Positions 24,620 through 33,771 of a stretch of DNA of 64,000 bases are shown piece after piece; positions within the stretch are counted from its first letter, which is position 1, and every line of letters begins with the position of its first letter. A program made the translations under genes and the position numbers. The stretch comes from G958295645 sp965242735. GTDB taxonomy: Bacteria > Gemmatimonadota > Gemmatimonadetes > Longimicrobiales > Gaopeijiaceae. Location: NCBI GenBank assembly GCA_965242735.1, contig OZ251497.1, forward strand, positions 3,038,001 to 3,102,000, given 5' to 3'. The notes below the pieces were generated by a model. It did no database searches. It had not been told where the DNA came from and saw only the letters and a program-made list of their open reading frames with translations.

Positions 24620-27600
24620 ATGACGCGTTTTCTCGACTCTGCCCACCACGATCGCGCCCCGCGCCTCCTGCCGGCGCCACCCGCCTCGTCCGGGACCGCC
24701 GCGTGCGCCTCGCGTCCCAAACGCGCCCGCGCGCCGCGCCTCCTGCTGGCCCTCGCCACGGCCGCGGCCTCGATCGCCGGCTTCCTCGCTTCCCCCGCCC
24801 TCGCCGCCGCCCAGCCTCGGCCTCTGGACCACGACGACGTGCTGCGCTGGAACAGGATCGCCAGCTCGTCCCTCTCGCCCGACGGCGCCTGGACGACTTT
24901 CGTGCTGGCCGCCATGGAAGGCGACCCGTCTCTGCATGTCCGCGCCGCCCGGGAGGGCAGTTCAACCCTCGTCGTGCGCGGCGCGAACCCGGTGTTCACG
25001 TCCGATTCGCGCTTCCTGGTCTACGAAGCGCCACCGATGGAATCCGTGACGGACTCCCTGAAGCGGGAGGGCAAGAAGGGCGACGACTTGCCCGGAGACT
25101 CCTTGGTCGTGGCCGACTTGGCGGCCGTCTTCGCCGGAGACGAGCCGGCGCTGGACGGCATCCGAGCCCTGGGAGCGATCAAGAGCCACAAGGTGGCCTC
25201 CGACGGCGCTTGGGTCGCTTTCGTGCCCGTCGAGGAGGAGGAGGACGAAGAGACGGAGGCCGAGGACGAAGGAGAGACCGAGGCCGAAGAACCCGGGCCG
25301 GAGACGCCCGGGGCAACCGAGCCGGAAGAAGAAGGCGAGGACGAAGAGGCGCCGCGCAAGGAGAAGAAGGCGGGCTCGCCGCTCGCGCTCGTCGATCTGG
25401 CCACGGGAGAGGAGACCCGCTACGAGCACGTGGTGGACTATTTCTTCGCGGAAGACGCGCCCGTCCTGGTCTTCTCCACGTCGACCGAAGACGGAACGGG
25501 CGACGGCGCGTTCGTCGTGAACCTGGCCGACGGCGCCCGCTTCGCGCTCCTGGAGGGCGAGGGCAACTACAAGCGCCTGGCGCTGGCCGAGGACGGCAGC
25601 CGGGCGGCGTTCCTGTCGGACCGGGACGACTACGAGGCCAAGCAGGCGGAGTTCGTCCTCTACCAAGCCTCGGCGCCGCAATGGGGAGCGGCCGCGGTCG
25701 CCAGCTCGGCGACGGAGGGCGTGCCCGAGGGCTGGTGGGTCAGCGAGCACGGCGCGGTTCGCTTTTCCGAAGGGGGATCGCGCCTGCGCTTCGGCACGGC
25801 GCCCCGGCCGGAGCCCGAGCCCGACGAGGACGAGGAGCCGCTGGAGGAAGACAAGGTCGTGCTGGACGTCTGGAACTGGAAGGATCCCTACCTCCAGCCC
25901 ATGCAGCTGGTGCAGGCCGAGCAGGAGCGGAACCGCGCGTACGCGGCCGTGGCGCCGCTCGACGGCGGGCCCGTGGTCCAGCTTGGATCGCCGGACCTGC
26001 CCACCATTCGCTTCGCGCCGGAGGGCGACGCGGACCACGCCGTCGGCGTGACCGACGTGCCGTACCGCCAATTGCTGTCCTGGGACGGACGCTACAACGA
26101 CGTCTACGCGGTGGACCTCGCCACCGGAGCCCGCCAGCGAATCGCCGAGCAAGTCAAGGGATTCGGCGGGGCCTCGATTTCGCCGTCCGGTCGTTATGCG
26201 GCTTGGTGGGACGGGGCCGAGCGCCATTGGAAGGTGGCTTCGCTGGACGGCGGCGACGCCATGGCTGCCAGCGCCGAAGTCCCGCACCCCGTCTGGAACG
26301 AGCTGGACGACCACCCCGACCTGCCTCCCCCCTACGGTCTCGCGGGCTGGACCGAAGACGACGGCGCGCTCCTCTTCTACGACCGCCACGACGTCTGGGC
26401 CTTCGCCCCCGCCACCGGCGACTTGGCGAACCTGACCGGCGGGGCGGGCCGCGAAGCCGGACTCCGCTTCCGCTACGCCCGCACCGAGCCCGAGCTGGAT
26501 CACGTTCCCGCAGGAGACGCGCTCTGGGAGGCGTTCCACTACAAGAACAAGCGCTCGGGCTTCTTTCGGGGGCGCACCGACCGGCCGGCCGAGCCCGCCG
26601 AGGTCGTCATGGCCGACAAGCGCTTCCGTCTGCGCGGCAAGGCCGAAGACGCCGACCGATGGCTGCTGAGCCGGGAGGACTTTCGCGAATACCCGGACCT
26701 GTGGGTCACCGACGGCAGCATCACGGACATGGCCAGGATGTCGGACGCCAACCCGCAGCAGTCGGACTACGTCTGGGGATCGGCGGAAATCGTCGAATGG
26801 ACGTCGAACGACGGCGTCCCGCTGCAGGGCATTCTCTTCAAGCCGGACGGCTTCGACGCCAGTCGCAAGCATCCGATGATGGTCTACTTCTACGAGCGCA
26901 TGTCGGACGGCATTCACGCGCATCGCTCGCCCGTCCCCGGCGGCTCGTCAGTGTCGGTGCCGTTCTACGTGAGCCGAGGATACGTCGTGTTCGTTCCCGA
27001 CATCCCCTACGAGATCGGCTACCCAGGCGAGAGCGCGTTGGACGCCGTGGTGCCCGGCGTGCTCCGCGTGCTGGCCGACGGCTTCGTGGACAAGGACCGC
27101 GTGGGCGTGCAGGGGCATTCCTGGGGCGGCTACCAGATCGCCTACATGATCACCAAGACGAACTTGTTCGCGGCCGCGGAAGCCGGAGCGCCCGTGAGCA
27201 ACATGACCAGCGCGTACGGCGGGATTCGATGGCAGTCGGGCATGAGCCGCATGTTCCAGTACGAGCGCACCCAGAGCCGCATCGGCGGAACCCTGTGGGA
27301 ATCCACGAACGAGTACCTGCACAATTCTCCCGTGTTCTATGCGGACAAGATCGGGACGCCTCTCCTCATGATGCACAACGACGAAGACGGCGCCGTGCCG
27401 TGGTACCAGGGAATCGAGATGTTCGTCGCCATGCGCCGTCTGCAGAAGCCGGTGTGGATGCTCAACTACAACGGCGAAGCCCACGGCCTGCGCCGGGAAC
27501 CGAACAGAAAGGACTGGGCCGTGCGGATGCAGCAGTTCTTCGACCACTACCTCAAGGACGCTCCGGCTCCGGTCTGGATGGAGGACGGCATCCCGGCGGT

Positions 27601-27661
27601 GGACAAGGGCAAGACGTTGGGCACCGATCTGAAGGAGGCGCGCAAGAAGGGGATTTCGTAG
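24620..27661 (+). CDS. S9 family peptidase (prolyl oligopeptidase type), exported
   Basis: Encodes 1013 residues. A long basic N-region and hydrophobic core (LLLALATAAASIAGFLAS) form a signal peptide ending AAAQP. Residues about 50-720 are a WD-like propeller with repeated LSPDG and ISPSGRYAAWW strands; the last 250 residues are the alpha/beta-hydrolase with GHSWGGYQ (nucleophile Ser), NDEDGAVPW (Asp) and GEAHGLR (His). It resembles the glutamyl/dipeptidyl peptidase branch of S9 and should trim peptides in the periplasm. Unusual: a very acidic insert (Glu/Asp/Thr/Pro, residues about 207-250) inside the propeller, and a smaller one near residue 395. Confidence 0.9.
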   Translation: MTRFLDSAHHDRAPRLLPAPPASSGTAACASRPKRARAPRLLLALATAAASIAGFLASPALAAAQPRPLDHDDVLRWNRIASSSLSPDGAWTTFVLAAMEGDPSLHVRAAREGSSTLVVRGANPVFTSDSRFLVYEAPPMESVTDSLKREGKKGDDLPGDSLVVADLAAVFAGDEPALDGIRALGAIKSHKVASDGAWVAFVPVEEEEDEETEAEDEGETEAEEPGPETPGATEPEEEGEDEEAPRKEKKAGSPLALVDLATGEETRYEHVVDYFFAEDAPVLVFSTSTEDGTGDGAFVVNLADGARFALLEGEGNYKRLALAEDGSRAAFLSDRDDYEAKQAEFVLYQASAPQWGAAAVASSATEGVPEGWWVSEHGAVRFSEGGSRLRFGTAPRPEPEPDEDEEPLEEDKVVLDVWNWKDPYLQPMQLVQAEQERNRAYAAVAPLDGGPVVQLGSPDLPTIRFAPEGDADHAVGVTDVPYRQLLSWDGRYNDVYAVDLATGARQRIAEQVKGFGGASISPSGRYAAWWDGAERHWKVASLDGGDAMAASAEVPHPVWNELDDHPDLPPPYGLAGWTEDDGALLFYDRHDVWAFAPATGDLANLTGGAGREAGLRFRYARTEPELDHVPAGDALWEAFHYKNKRSGFFRGRTDRPAEPAEVVMADKRFRLRGKAEDADRWLLSREDFREYPDLWVTDGSITDMARMSDANPQQSDYVWGSAEIVEWTSNDGVPLQGILFKPDGFDASRKHPMMVYFYERMSDGIHAHRSPVPGGSSVSVPFYVSRGYVVFVPDIPYEIGYPGESALDAVVPGVLRVLADGFVDKDRVGVQGHSWGGYQIAYMITKTNLFAAAEAGAPVSNMTSAYGGIRWQSGMSRMFQYERTQSRIGGTLWESTNEYLHNSPVFYADKIGTPLLMMHNDEDGAVPWYQGIEMFVAMRRLQKPVWMLNYNGEAHGLRREPNRKDWAVRMQQFFDHYLKDAPAPVWMEDGIPAVDKGKTLGTDLKEARKKGIS

Positions 27662-27713
27662 CCGGGCGGCCGACAAGGCTTCGCGGTCCGCATCGGCAGG
27701 GCTACGCTGCCCG

Positions 27714-27798
27714 GCGCTAGGCGCGGAACCGGCGGCGGCGACCGCCGGAGCGACGCGACGTTGGCTTCCGCCGACGCTTGGGAGGCCGCGCCTAGCGC
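27714..27798. terminator. Large inverted-repeat element between convergent genes
   Basis: Perfect 13-bp arms, GCGCTAGGCGCGG at 27714-27726 and its complement at 27786-27798, enclose 59 bases. These contain an inner hairpin (CCGGCGG 27729-27735 with CCGCCGG 27742-27748). It lies 52 bases after the S9 stop and 7 bases before the convergent propeller gene's stop. Most simply it is a bidirectional terminator; the branched fold could also be a small structured RNA or a miniature repeat. Confidence 0.55.
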
Positions 27799-27805
27799 GT
27801 TCTCG

Positions 27806-28981
27806 TCATCCTTGGCCGTTCTCCCAGAGAAGGCGATAGACATGGATTTGGGGCACGTCGAGGTCGTCGGTGGCGAAGCCCAGAAGCTTCTCGCCCGTTG
27901 CGTCGAGGACCCGAAAATTCGACGGGAGGCGCACGGAAGCCACATGGCGGCCTCGTCGCGTGAACGCCGCCCACTCCCACAGGGTCTCGCCGGACTGGCC
28001 TCGCAGTCCGATCCAGATTCTGTCCCGGTCGTCGACGGCCATGCCGACGACGGGAGGCCATGTGTACGGGGCATCGTCCCGCAGCATCCTTGCGGCGGCG
28101 GGGCTCCGGTTGGCGACCACGGAATCGAAGTGCTCGGACGACACGGGGATTGGGCGCGTCGGATAGAAGAACGACGCCGAGTCCGTCGCCTCGGCATCGA
28201 ACACGGTTACCGACAGAGCGCCCGAGTTCACGTATGCGAAACCCCCGCCGGGCAGCACGCGAACGAAGCCTTCGCGTCCGTATGGGTGGTCCGAGACCGA
28301 CACGCGGCCCGGCGATCTGACCACCAACTGCTCGGCCGACGGCGCCGCGAAGACGGAATCCAGCGCCGTCGCCTCGCCGGACGCGTCGAGGATGGAGAAC
28401 ACGTCGTGGTGGATCGCGTCCGCCCTGGCGTCGCCGTCCGCATGGAAGGCGGGCGTGGACACAGCCAAGTGACGCCTCGCCGGCCCGGCCAAGCGCCACA
28501 GATTCTCGACGTGCGCGGGAGCTCCGGTCATCCGGCTGGAGTCGGGCACGTCGGCGGCGAACACGGTCGCGCGCTTGATGTCGGGGTCGAACACAAGCAG
28601 GCTGTCCTCGGGGAGCGCTTGGATGTTGGCCTTCACCACGAACTCGCCCGGTCCCTCGCCGAAGCCGCCGAAGATCGCCCGGAGTCGCAGAAGAGAATCC
28701 AGCGCGAGCACGCCCGGTTGCCTCGGGTCGTTGACGTACACCGCGTCTCCGTGCCCAAATTCAAGACCCAAGACAATCGCCAAGAGCACGTCCGCACCCG
28801 AGGAGGCGGCTAGCTCCACGTCCATCCAAGAGTCGTCCGACGCCCACGGGCGGGCACCTTGGTCTTGATGCGGGCTCTCGGCACACCCCGCAAGCGTGGA
28901 GAAGAGCAAGGCGAACGCGATCCGCACGCGGCAAGTTCGACGGAGGGGGGCCGCGGCCCCCTTGTGGCTGAAGCGGTTCAT
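27806..28981 (-). CDS. 6-bladed beta-propeller lipoprotein
   Basis: Encodes 391 residues from ATG at 28981 with AAGGAGG upstream. Signal peptide with lipobox STLAGC. The propeller body has the GEGPGEF signature (IFGGFGEGPGEFVVKA), ALPEDSLLVFDPDIKRATVF, PYTWPPVVGMAVDDRDRIWI and a C-terminal DDLDVPQIHVYRLLW. It is a clear paralogue of the gene at 32375-33562, with which it shares VDDRDRIWIGLR and EWAAFTR segments. Probably anchored in the outer membrane or facing the periplasm; function unknown. Its 5' leader resembles that of the Cys-rich peptide gene at 33771. Confidence 0.82.
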   Translation of the reverse strand: MNRFSHKGAAAPLRRTCRVRIAFALLFSTLAGCAESPHQDQGARPWASDDSWMDVELAASSGADVLLAIVLGLEFGHGDAVYVNDPRQPGVLALDSLLRLRAIFGGFGEGPGEFVVKANIQALPEDSLLVFDPDIKRATVFAADVPDSSRMTGAPAHVENLWRLAGPARRHLAVSTPAFHADGDARADAIHHDVFSILDASGEATALDSVFAAPSAEQLVVRSPGRVSVSDHPYGREGFVRVLPGGGFAYVNSGALSVTVFDAEATDSASFFYPTRPIPVSSEHFDSVVANRSPAAARMLRDDAPYTWPPVVGMAVDDRDRIWIGLRGQSGETLWEWAAFTRRGRHVASVRLPSNFRVLDATGEKLLGFATDDLDVPQIHVYRLLWENGQG

Positions 28982-29019
28982 GCGACCTCCTTGTCGGGTT
29001 GTGGAACCATTGCTTGCAT
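28982..29019 (-). promoter_or_regulatory. Conserved leader, copy 1
   Basis: The 38 bases before the propeller start match the 40 bases before the Cys-rich peptide gene (33772-33811): ATGCAAGC at the upstream end, GGTTCCAC in the middle, then CCCG and AAGGAGGT at the ribosome-binding site. This copy also reads as a 13-codon leader ORF whose TGA overlaps the ATG. Confidence 0.5.
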
Positions 29020-29132
29020 GAGTGGAGCCGCTGTCCGTCGAGGGCCGCCGGTTGCGAGTGCTGCTCGCCGATCCGCTGGACGCGGAGGCCGTCGATGAAG
29101 TGCGGTTCGCCGCTCGGCGCGGGCGCACGGCC

Positions 29133-30287
29133 CTACGCCGTCACCGGGCTGGTTGCGCCCCGGAATCGTTGGAACATGCTGGCGGCGGCTCCGAGACCGC
29201 CGACGACCAATGCGGGCGTCGGACTGGGCATCAGGCCGCCCACCAAGCCTGTCGTCGCCAAGCCGGCCGACAAGACCGTCCACGAAAGTCCGAACTCGCC
29301 GATCTTGCTCCACGCTGGCCGCCAGGTCCGCCGGGGCAGCCGTTGCGGGGCGGGGGCAGGCGCCGTCTTCTGCGCAAAGGCGACCATCTCCTCCACTTCC
29401 GTCTCGCTCGCCACTGCAGGCGCCGCCACCTGGCGAAACCACTTGATGAAGCGAGCCATCTCCAGCTCTTCCGGAGTCCGCGCGGCTTCCTCGATGCTCG
29501 GAGCGCCTTCCTTGCCTTCGTCCATGACGACGTCCACAAGCCGGACGACCGCCTCGGGAGCGAGGCCGCCGACGCGCCTCAGGCCCATCACCTCCAACAC
29601 GCCATAGCGTTGAGACCGGACCAGCGCACAAGCGGCCACGAGCGGCAACAACGACGGCACGACGGGAATGAGCACAAAGGGGAGCCCGTTGACGATCACC
29701 ACTTCGGTCCAGACGACGAGCGAGCCCGCGAACAGCGCCGCGAAGCCCAACGCTCCCAGCCATCGGACTGAACGACGGCGGCCGGGCGACGACCATTCGG
29801 TCATCCGGCCCACCGCCGCCCCCGCCACGCCGGACATGACGACGAACGCCGCCACCGCCACGGGGACCAAGCGCTGCATCGTGCTGGTCCATGGTGCCTC
29901 CGTCGCCTCCCATCGCGGTCCAACCACCATGTCCAGCAACCAATCCGCCAGAGGCAGCCCCAACGCCATCAACAGACCGGCGGCGACGCCGAAGAGCGCC
30001 AAGCACCCCCAATCCCGTTTGCGAGTCTCCGGCGCCCTTTCGCCGAACAGGTCGAAATGGTCCGGCGCCGCCACAAAGACCGCCGCGCCCGCCAGAATTG
30101 CCATCTGAAACGCCGCACCGGCGCCGGTCAATATCAGGCGCTGCATGTAGGGCATGCCGGAGTGGAAGCTGAATGTGAACCAGAGGGCGTACAACGAATA
30201 GAGCCCCGACAATTTCACGACGTTCCCGGCCGCTTGGCGCGCAAAGGCGCTCTCGAACACCGACGACACCACCGAACGGCCCTTCAT
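29133..30287 (-). CDS. Polytopic membrane protein of unknown family
   Basis: Encodes 384 residues. Six or so hydrophobic segments lie in residues about 25-215. A charged cytoplasmic-looking stretch (about 220-300, rich in Glu, with EAARTPEELEMARFIKWFRQ) follows, and two more hydrophobic helices are near the C-terminus. No signal peptide, catalytic motif or transporter signature is recognised. Its ATG overlaps the TGA of the 37-residue ORF (ATGA), so it is translated with that gene, downstream of the ECF sigma factor. A membrane component of the propeller/peptide cluster, or a sigma-linked membrane sensor, is possible. Confidence 0.65.
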   Translation of the reverse strand: MKGRSVVSSVFESAFARQAAGNVVKLSGLYSLYALWFTFSFHSGMPYMQRLILTGAGAAFQMAILAGAAVFVAAPDHFDLFGERAPETRKRDWGCLALFGVAAGLLMALGLPLADWLLDMVVGPRWEATEAPWTSTMQRLVPVAVAAFVVMSGVAGAAVGRMTEWSSPGRRRSVRWLGALGFAALFAGSLVVWTEVVIVNGLPFVLIPVVPSLLPLVAACALVRSQRYGVLEVMGLRRVGGLAPEAVVRLVDVVMDEGKEGAPSIEEAARTPEELEMARFIKWFRQVAAPAVASETEVEEMVAFAQKTAPAPAPQRLPRRTWRPAWSKIGEFGLSWTVLSAGLATTGLVGGLMPSPTPALVVGGLGAAASMFQRFRGATSPVTA

Positions 30288-30397
30288 GAGGCGTCAATCG
30301 CGCTGAGGGCCGCCTGTCGCATCGCCAAGAACGTCGGCGGCGCCAGAGCGACGCCGATCAACGTCGCAAGCATGATCCATCTCGTGGTCGTCTTCAT
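30284..30397 (-). CDS. 37-residue hydrophobic peptide
   Basis: Starts at ATG 30397 with GGAGGA about ten bases upstream and ends in a TGA overlapping the next ATG. Sequence features: KTTTR basic head, one hydrophobic helix (about residues 8-27), short polar tail ending in AIDAS. It could be a single-span membrane peptide or a processed export signal with a small mature peptide. No family recognised. The good ribosome-binding site and coupling support it as real. Confidence 0.6.
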   Translation of the reverse strand: MKTTTRWIMLATLIGVALAPPTFLAMRQAALSAIDAS

Positions 30398-30436
30398 TCT
30401 TGAGTTCTCCTCCTGGATGTCGGATCTTGGTCGTTG

Positions 30437-31042
30437 TCAGCGGCACATGTCTTGGAAGCATTGCCGAAGTTCGGGCCGCTCCTGAAGCTTCCGAACGGCA
30501 GCGGCCACCAACGAACTGAGCGTTCGTCGGCTTACATTCATCGCCATCGCCGCCTCGGCGTTGCTTCGTCCCTCCATCAACGTCAAGGTCACTGCTTCTC
30601 GCTGCCGTTCCGGCAAGCGCTCCAACGCGGCGGACACGGTCCGCTTCACGGTGCTCCGTTCCAGATCCCGTGCAGGATCCGGGCCGGCGTCGGCGAGATC
30701 GCCAGCGTCGCCCAAGGCCACGAAGACGGGAGCCGTCGCGCGGCCTCTGCGGCGCAACAACGACTTGCAGTGGTTCGCCGTCGTCACGACCGCCCATCCC
30801 AAGACGGTATCTGGCTTCGTGCACTTGTCCAGCCGTTTCATGAGGTGCAACCAGCAGTCCTGGTATAGATCCTTGGCGTCCTCTTCGTCGGATACCAGTG
30901 CACGAATGCGTCCAAGGATCCGTGGCCCCGCCGCCTCCGCCAGAGCGGTCAAGGCCTCTGGGCGACGGGCGTGAAGGCCACGCAAGAATTCTTCGCTGCC
31001 GACTTCGCAACGGTGACGCGCCCGCCCTCGGTCCGATGCCAA
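30437..31042 (-). CDS. ECF-type RNA polymerase sigma factor
   Basis: Encodes 201 residues from TTG at 31042. Region 2 is visible as EEDAKDLYQDCWLHLMKRLDK with GWAVVTTANHCKSLLRRRGR. Region 4 has ALERLPERQREAVTLTLMEGRSNAEAAMAMNVSRRTLSSLVAAAVRKL, a helix-turn-helix for the -35 element, here read in parts. There is no obvious anti-sigma factor; the neighbouring membrane protein or the propellers may play that part. It begins 12 bases after the preceding propeller gene and probably directs transcription of this cluster. Confidence 0.87.
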   Translation of the reverse strand: MASDRGRARHRCEVGSEEFLRGLHARRPEALTALAEAAGPRILGRIRALVSDEEDAKDLYQDCWLHLMKRLDKCTKPDTVLGWAVVTTANHCKSLLRRRGRATAPVFVALGDAGDLADAGPDPARDLERSTVKRTVSAALERLPERQREAVTLTLMEGRSNAEAAMAMNVSRRTLSSLVAAAVRKLQERPELRQCFQDMCR

Positions 31043-31054
31043 GCCCTGGCCCGC

Positions 31055-32374
31055 CTACATCGGAACCGATTCCCGCAACTGATACGACTTGAGAACCGGG
31101 TCGAAGGGTTTCCTGGAATATTCGATCGCAAACAACTTGTTTCTCCACGCGCCGACTACTTCAATCCCGTCGGGCAACAGCAGCGACGCGCGATGACGGC
31201 CCGACAAATCGAACGCAGCCCATTCCACGAAATCCGCATGCGTCCTGATCCCTGCCCAGATCAGTCTCGATTCGTCGTCCACCGCCACCCCCGCGAGAAT
31301 CGGGCGATCGTAGGGAGCGCCCTCCCGCAACACGGCCGCCCCAGCTTCGGATCGCGTCGACGCGGCCAGCTCGATCTCGTCGTCTTGGACCTGCATCGCC
31401 TCGATCTCATGCGAAAAACCACTCTCGGCGCCGTCCTCGACATTCACGACCGCAATCTTGAACTCGTCCGAAAGAGCATGGACAATCCGGTCGCCCATCA
31501 CCCGAACGTATGGCCGCCGCCCGAACGGATGCGATTCCACGGAAAACCCGCCGCCCTCGGACTTGGCGATCAACATCTCTGGGGACGGAAACGAGAGCAT
31601 CGAGTCGACGCCCGGCGCCCCGTGCCTGGCAAGGCCGACGACGTCCGAACGCTCGTCGTCCAGGTTGTCCTGCGAGAACGAACGGCGGCGGTAGGCGACC
31701 AAGAAATCCGCGGCGACGCCGAGCTTCCAGACATCGTACGGGTCACGGCTCCCAAAGGCGGGAATGCCCACACGGCGTTCCGGGGCGCCGTCGCCAGACC
31801 ACGAGACGGCCGTTCGTGCATTGGAGTCGAAAACGACGATGCCGTCGGCGGCTTCGCGCGCCGAGACAACTCTGCCGAAAGTCGAAGTGGGCAAGGCACG
31901 CGCAAGCCCCAGATTGGCGTCGAACACCAGGATCTCGTCGCGTTCGTGCTCCACCGCGTACACTCGCCCGCTCGGACCTACCGAGACGACGCCGAGGCGC
32001 GTCAAGAAGCCCCGTCGAGTCGACATCGTCCGTTCGTCGTCGAGTTCGAGCCACGGTCCCGACGCCCACGGTCGAAGCCGGTCGAAGACGGCGGCTGGAG
32101 GGACGATATGTGCGCCTCCGGCCAGCACGTGCTTCTGATCTGCCAGAGCCTCGTCGATGTGCTCGCGCAACGTCGCCACGCTGGACGTTCCCGGAAAGGG
32201 CAGGTCGCCGACGACGGAGGGCGTCCCGGCGATGGGGCGGGGATCGGCTGAACGATAATCCGAGGCAGGCGGGCGGGAAGACGCCATGAATTCCCAGCGG
32301 GCGAGGGCGACCGTCACCAGCAACGCGCAGACGACCAGCACGGCGGTCACGAAGTTCGAGACGACCTTCTTCAC
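31055..32374 (-). CDS. Membrane-anchored propeller-like protein
   Basis: Encodes 439 residues from GTG at 32374, which directly follows the upstream TGA. An uncleaved-looking N-terminal anchor (VSNFVTAVLVVCALLVTVAL) has no lipobox. The body has repeated strands like the other propellers: VVSVGPSGRVYAVEHERDEI, GVAVDDESRLIWAGI, FVEWAAFDLSGRHRASLLLP. The GEGPGEF motif is missing. It belongs to the same family as the flanking propeller lipoproteins but is more divergent. Translation is probably coupled with its upstream neighbour. Confidence 0.72.
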   Translation of the reverse strand: MKKVVSNFVTAVLVVCALLVTVALARWEFMASSRPPASDYRSADPRPIAGTPSVVGDLPFPGTSSVATLREHIDEALADQKHVLAGGAHIVPPAAVFDRLRPWASGPWLELDDERTMSTRRGFLTRLGVVSVGPSGRVYAVEHERDEILVFDANLGLARALPTSTFGRVVSAREAADGIVVFDSNARTAVSWSGDGAPERRVGIPAFGSRDPYDVWKLGVAADFLVAYRRRSFSQDNLDDERSDVVGLARHGAPGVDSMLSFPSPEMLIAKSEGGGFSVESHPFGRRPYVRVMGDRIVHALSDEFKIAVVNVEDGAESGFSHEIEAMQVQDDEIELAASTRSEAGAAVLREGAPYDRPILAGVAVDDESRLIWAGIRTHADFVEWAAFDLSGRHRASLLLPDGIEVVGAWRNKLFAIEYSRKPFDPVLKSYQLRESVPM

Positions 32375-33562
32375 TCAGCGGTCCCACAAGATGCGGTAGA
32401 TGCGAATCGTGGGCACGTCCAGGTCGTCGAGGGCCAAGGCCAGAAGCTTGTCCCCGCTGATCGCACGAGGATACAGCTTGGCCACAGGCAGGCGCACCGA
32501 CGCCACGTGAAGGCCGTCGCGCGTGAACGCGGCCCATTCCCGGTGCGTCTCGCCCGGCTGTTCTCGAAGTCCGATCCATATCCGGTCACGGTCGTCGACG
32601 ATCATGCCGAGCACGGGCGGCCACGTGTAGGGCGCGCCGTCGCGGAGAACTCGGGCGCGGTCGGGATTCGACTCCGCCAGGATGGAATCGAGGTGCTCCG
32701 AGGACACGGGAAGCGGAATTGTCGGATGAGAAAACTCGGTCTGCCGGCCGTCTGCACCGACGATCGTCACCGCCAACGCGCGCGTGCTCAGATACGCAAA
32801 GCCGCCGCCGGGAAGAATACTGAAGAAATTGTAGGCGGCGTAGGGATGAGAATCTACCAAGAGGTTGCCGCCGGACCTGATGACTAGGGCCCTGGTTTGC
32901 GGCACCAGCAACACGGAACCGAACACCGTCTCCTGCGCCGATTCGTCGAGGATGGAAAGCACGTCGAAGCGTTCGTCGTCCGTCTCGCCGCTGTCGCCGG
33001 CGTGGAACGGCTGGACATCAAGGGCCATGTGTCTTCGCTCCGGGCCAGGCAATCGCCAAAGCCTCGAAACGGAAAGGAACGGCGGGACGGCGGTGGTCTG
33101 GCCGGAGTCGAGATGTTCTGTCGAGAAGACGGTCATGCGGCTGAGGCGGGAGTCGAACACCATGAGGCTGTCGCCAGGAAGAATCTGAAGCGTGCTCATC
33201 GAGAGAAACTCTCCCGGTCCTTCGCCTCTTCGCCCGGCGGTTGCCACCGGCTTCAGCAGGGAGTCCAGGACCAGCAATTCCGGCCCCCTAAAGTCTTCAA
33301 CGTAGACGGCGCCCAGTCGACCGAAGGCGACCTTGCCCACGCCACCGATGTGCAGGTCGGCACCGGAGGCGACTTCCAGCCGCATGTCGACCCAGGCGTC
33401 GCCGGAAGCCGAAGCCCACGGCCGCCCGTCCACCGGAGCATCGGCGCAAGCCGCGAGCAAGACCTGCGCCGCGACGACGGCGCTGGCCAGCGCAAGATGC
33501 GGGCGCGTCCCCCTCCCGCGATCGGCGGGCCTGCGAGGCCGAGCGGCTGCCGCAGGCATCAT
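32375..33562 (-). CDS. 6-bladed beta-propeller lipoprotein
   Basis: Encodes 395 residues from ATG at 33562, whose second base starts the TGA of the Cys-rich peptide gene (ATGA). Basic N-region, hydrophobic core and lipobox VLLAAC. Contains AGRRGEGPGEFLSM, LPGDSLMVFDSRLSRMTVF, PYTWPPVLGMIVDDRDRIWI, REWAAFTRDGLHVASVRLP and DDLDVPTIRIYRILW. Close paralogue of the gene at 27806-28981. Translationally coupled to the Cys-rich peptide, which suggests the propeller and the peptide work together, as small peptides and propeller lipoproteins do in Bacteroidota gene pairs (NVEALA/BF3164 type, from memory). Confidence 0.83.
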   Translation of the reverse strand: MMPAAAARPRRPADRGRGTRPHLALASAVVAAQVLLAACADAPVDGRPWASASGDAWVDMRLEVASGADLHIGGVGKVAFGRLGAVYVEDFRGPELLVLDSLLKPVATAGRRGEGPGEFLSMSTLQILPGDSLMVFDSRLSRMTVFSTEHLDSGQTTAVPPFLSVSRLWRLPGPERRHMALDVQPFHAGDSGETDDERFDVLSILDESAQETVFGSVLLVPQTRALVIRSGGNLLVDSHPYAAYNFFSILPGGGFAYLSTRALAVTIVGADGRQTEFSHPTIPLPVSSEHLDSILAESNPDRARVLRDGAPYTWPPVLGMIVDDRDRIWIGLREQPGETHREWAAFTRDGLHVASVRLPVAKLYPRAISGDKLLALALDDLDVPTIRIYRILWDR

Positions 33563-33771
33563 TCGGCGCCCGCGCAGGTGCTGCATTGCCCGTCAGCCTC
33601 GGTCTGGCACCGGCCCCCGCAACACTCCCGTTCGACCTTGCTGCCGTCGCTGAAGGTGATCGTGACCTTGCAGCAGGCCTCTTCGGGCGCCGCCGACGCC
33701 GGGGACAGGAGCGCATACCCGCCGACCAGAATCGTCGCGCCGGCCAGCAGGTTCAGGATGATGCGTTTCAT
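33559..33771 (-). CDS. Small exported Cys-rich peptide
   Basis: Encodes 70 residues, ATG at 33771 with AAGGAGG five bases upstream. Signal peptide of about 27 residues (NLLAGATILVGGYALLSPASA), then a 43-residue mature peptide with seven Cys arranged as CC, CC, C, C, C and the core KVTITFSDGSKVERE. The CC pairs and GGRC resemble disulfide-bonded or metal-binding miniproteins. I recognise no named family. It heads the coupled run of genes down to the ECF sigma factor and could be a secreted signal, toxin-like peptide or cargo. Confidence 0.72.
   Translation of the reverse strand: MKRIILNLLAGATILVGGYALLSPASAAPEEACCKVTITFSDGSKVERECCGGRCQTEADGQCSTCAGAE

Noticed and set aside
27714..27798. tRNA gene in the branched element
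   Set aside because: The fold is cloverleaf-like in outline only; there is no CCA end, T-loop GTTCGA-like sequence or anticodon stem of proper size.
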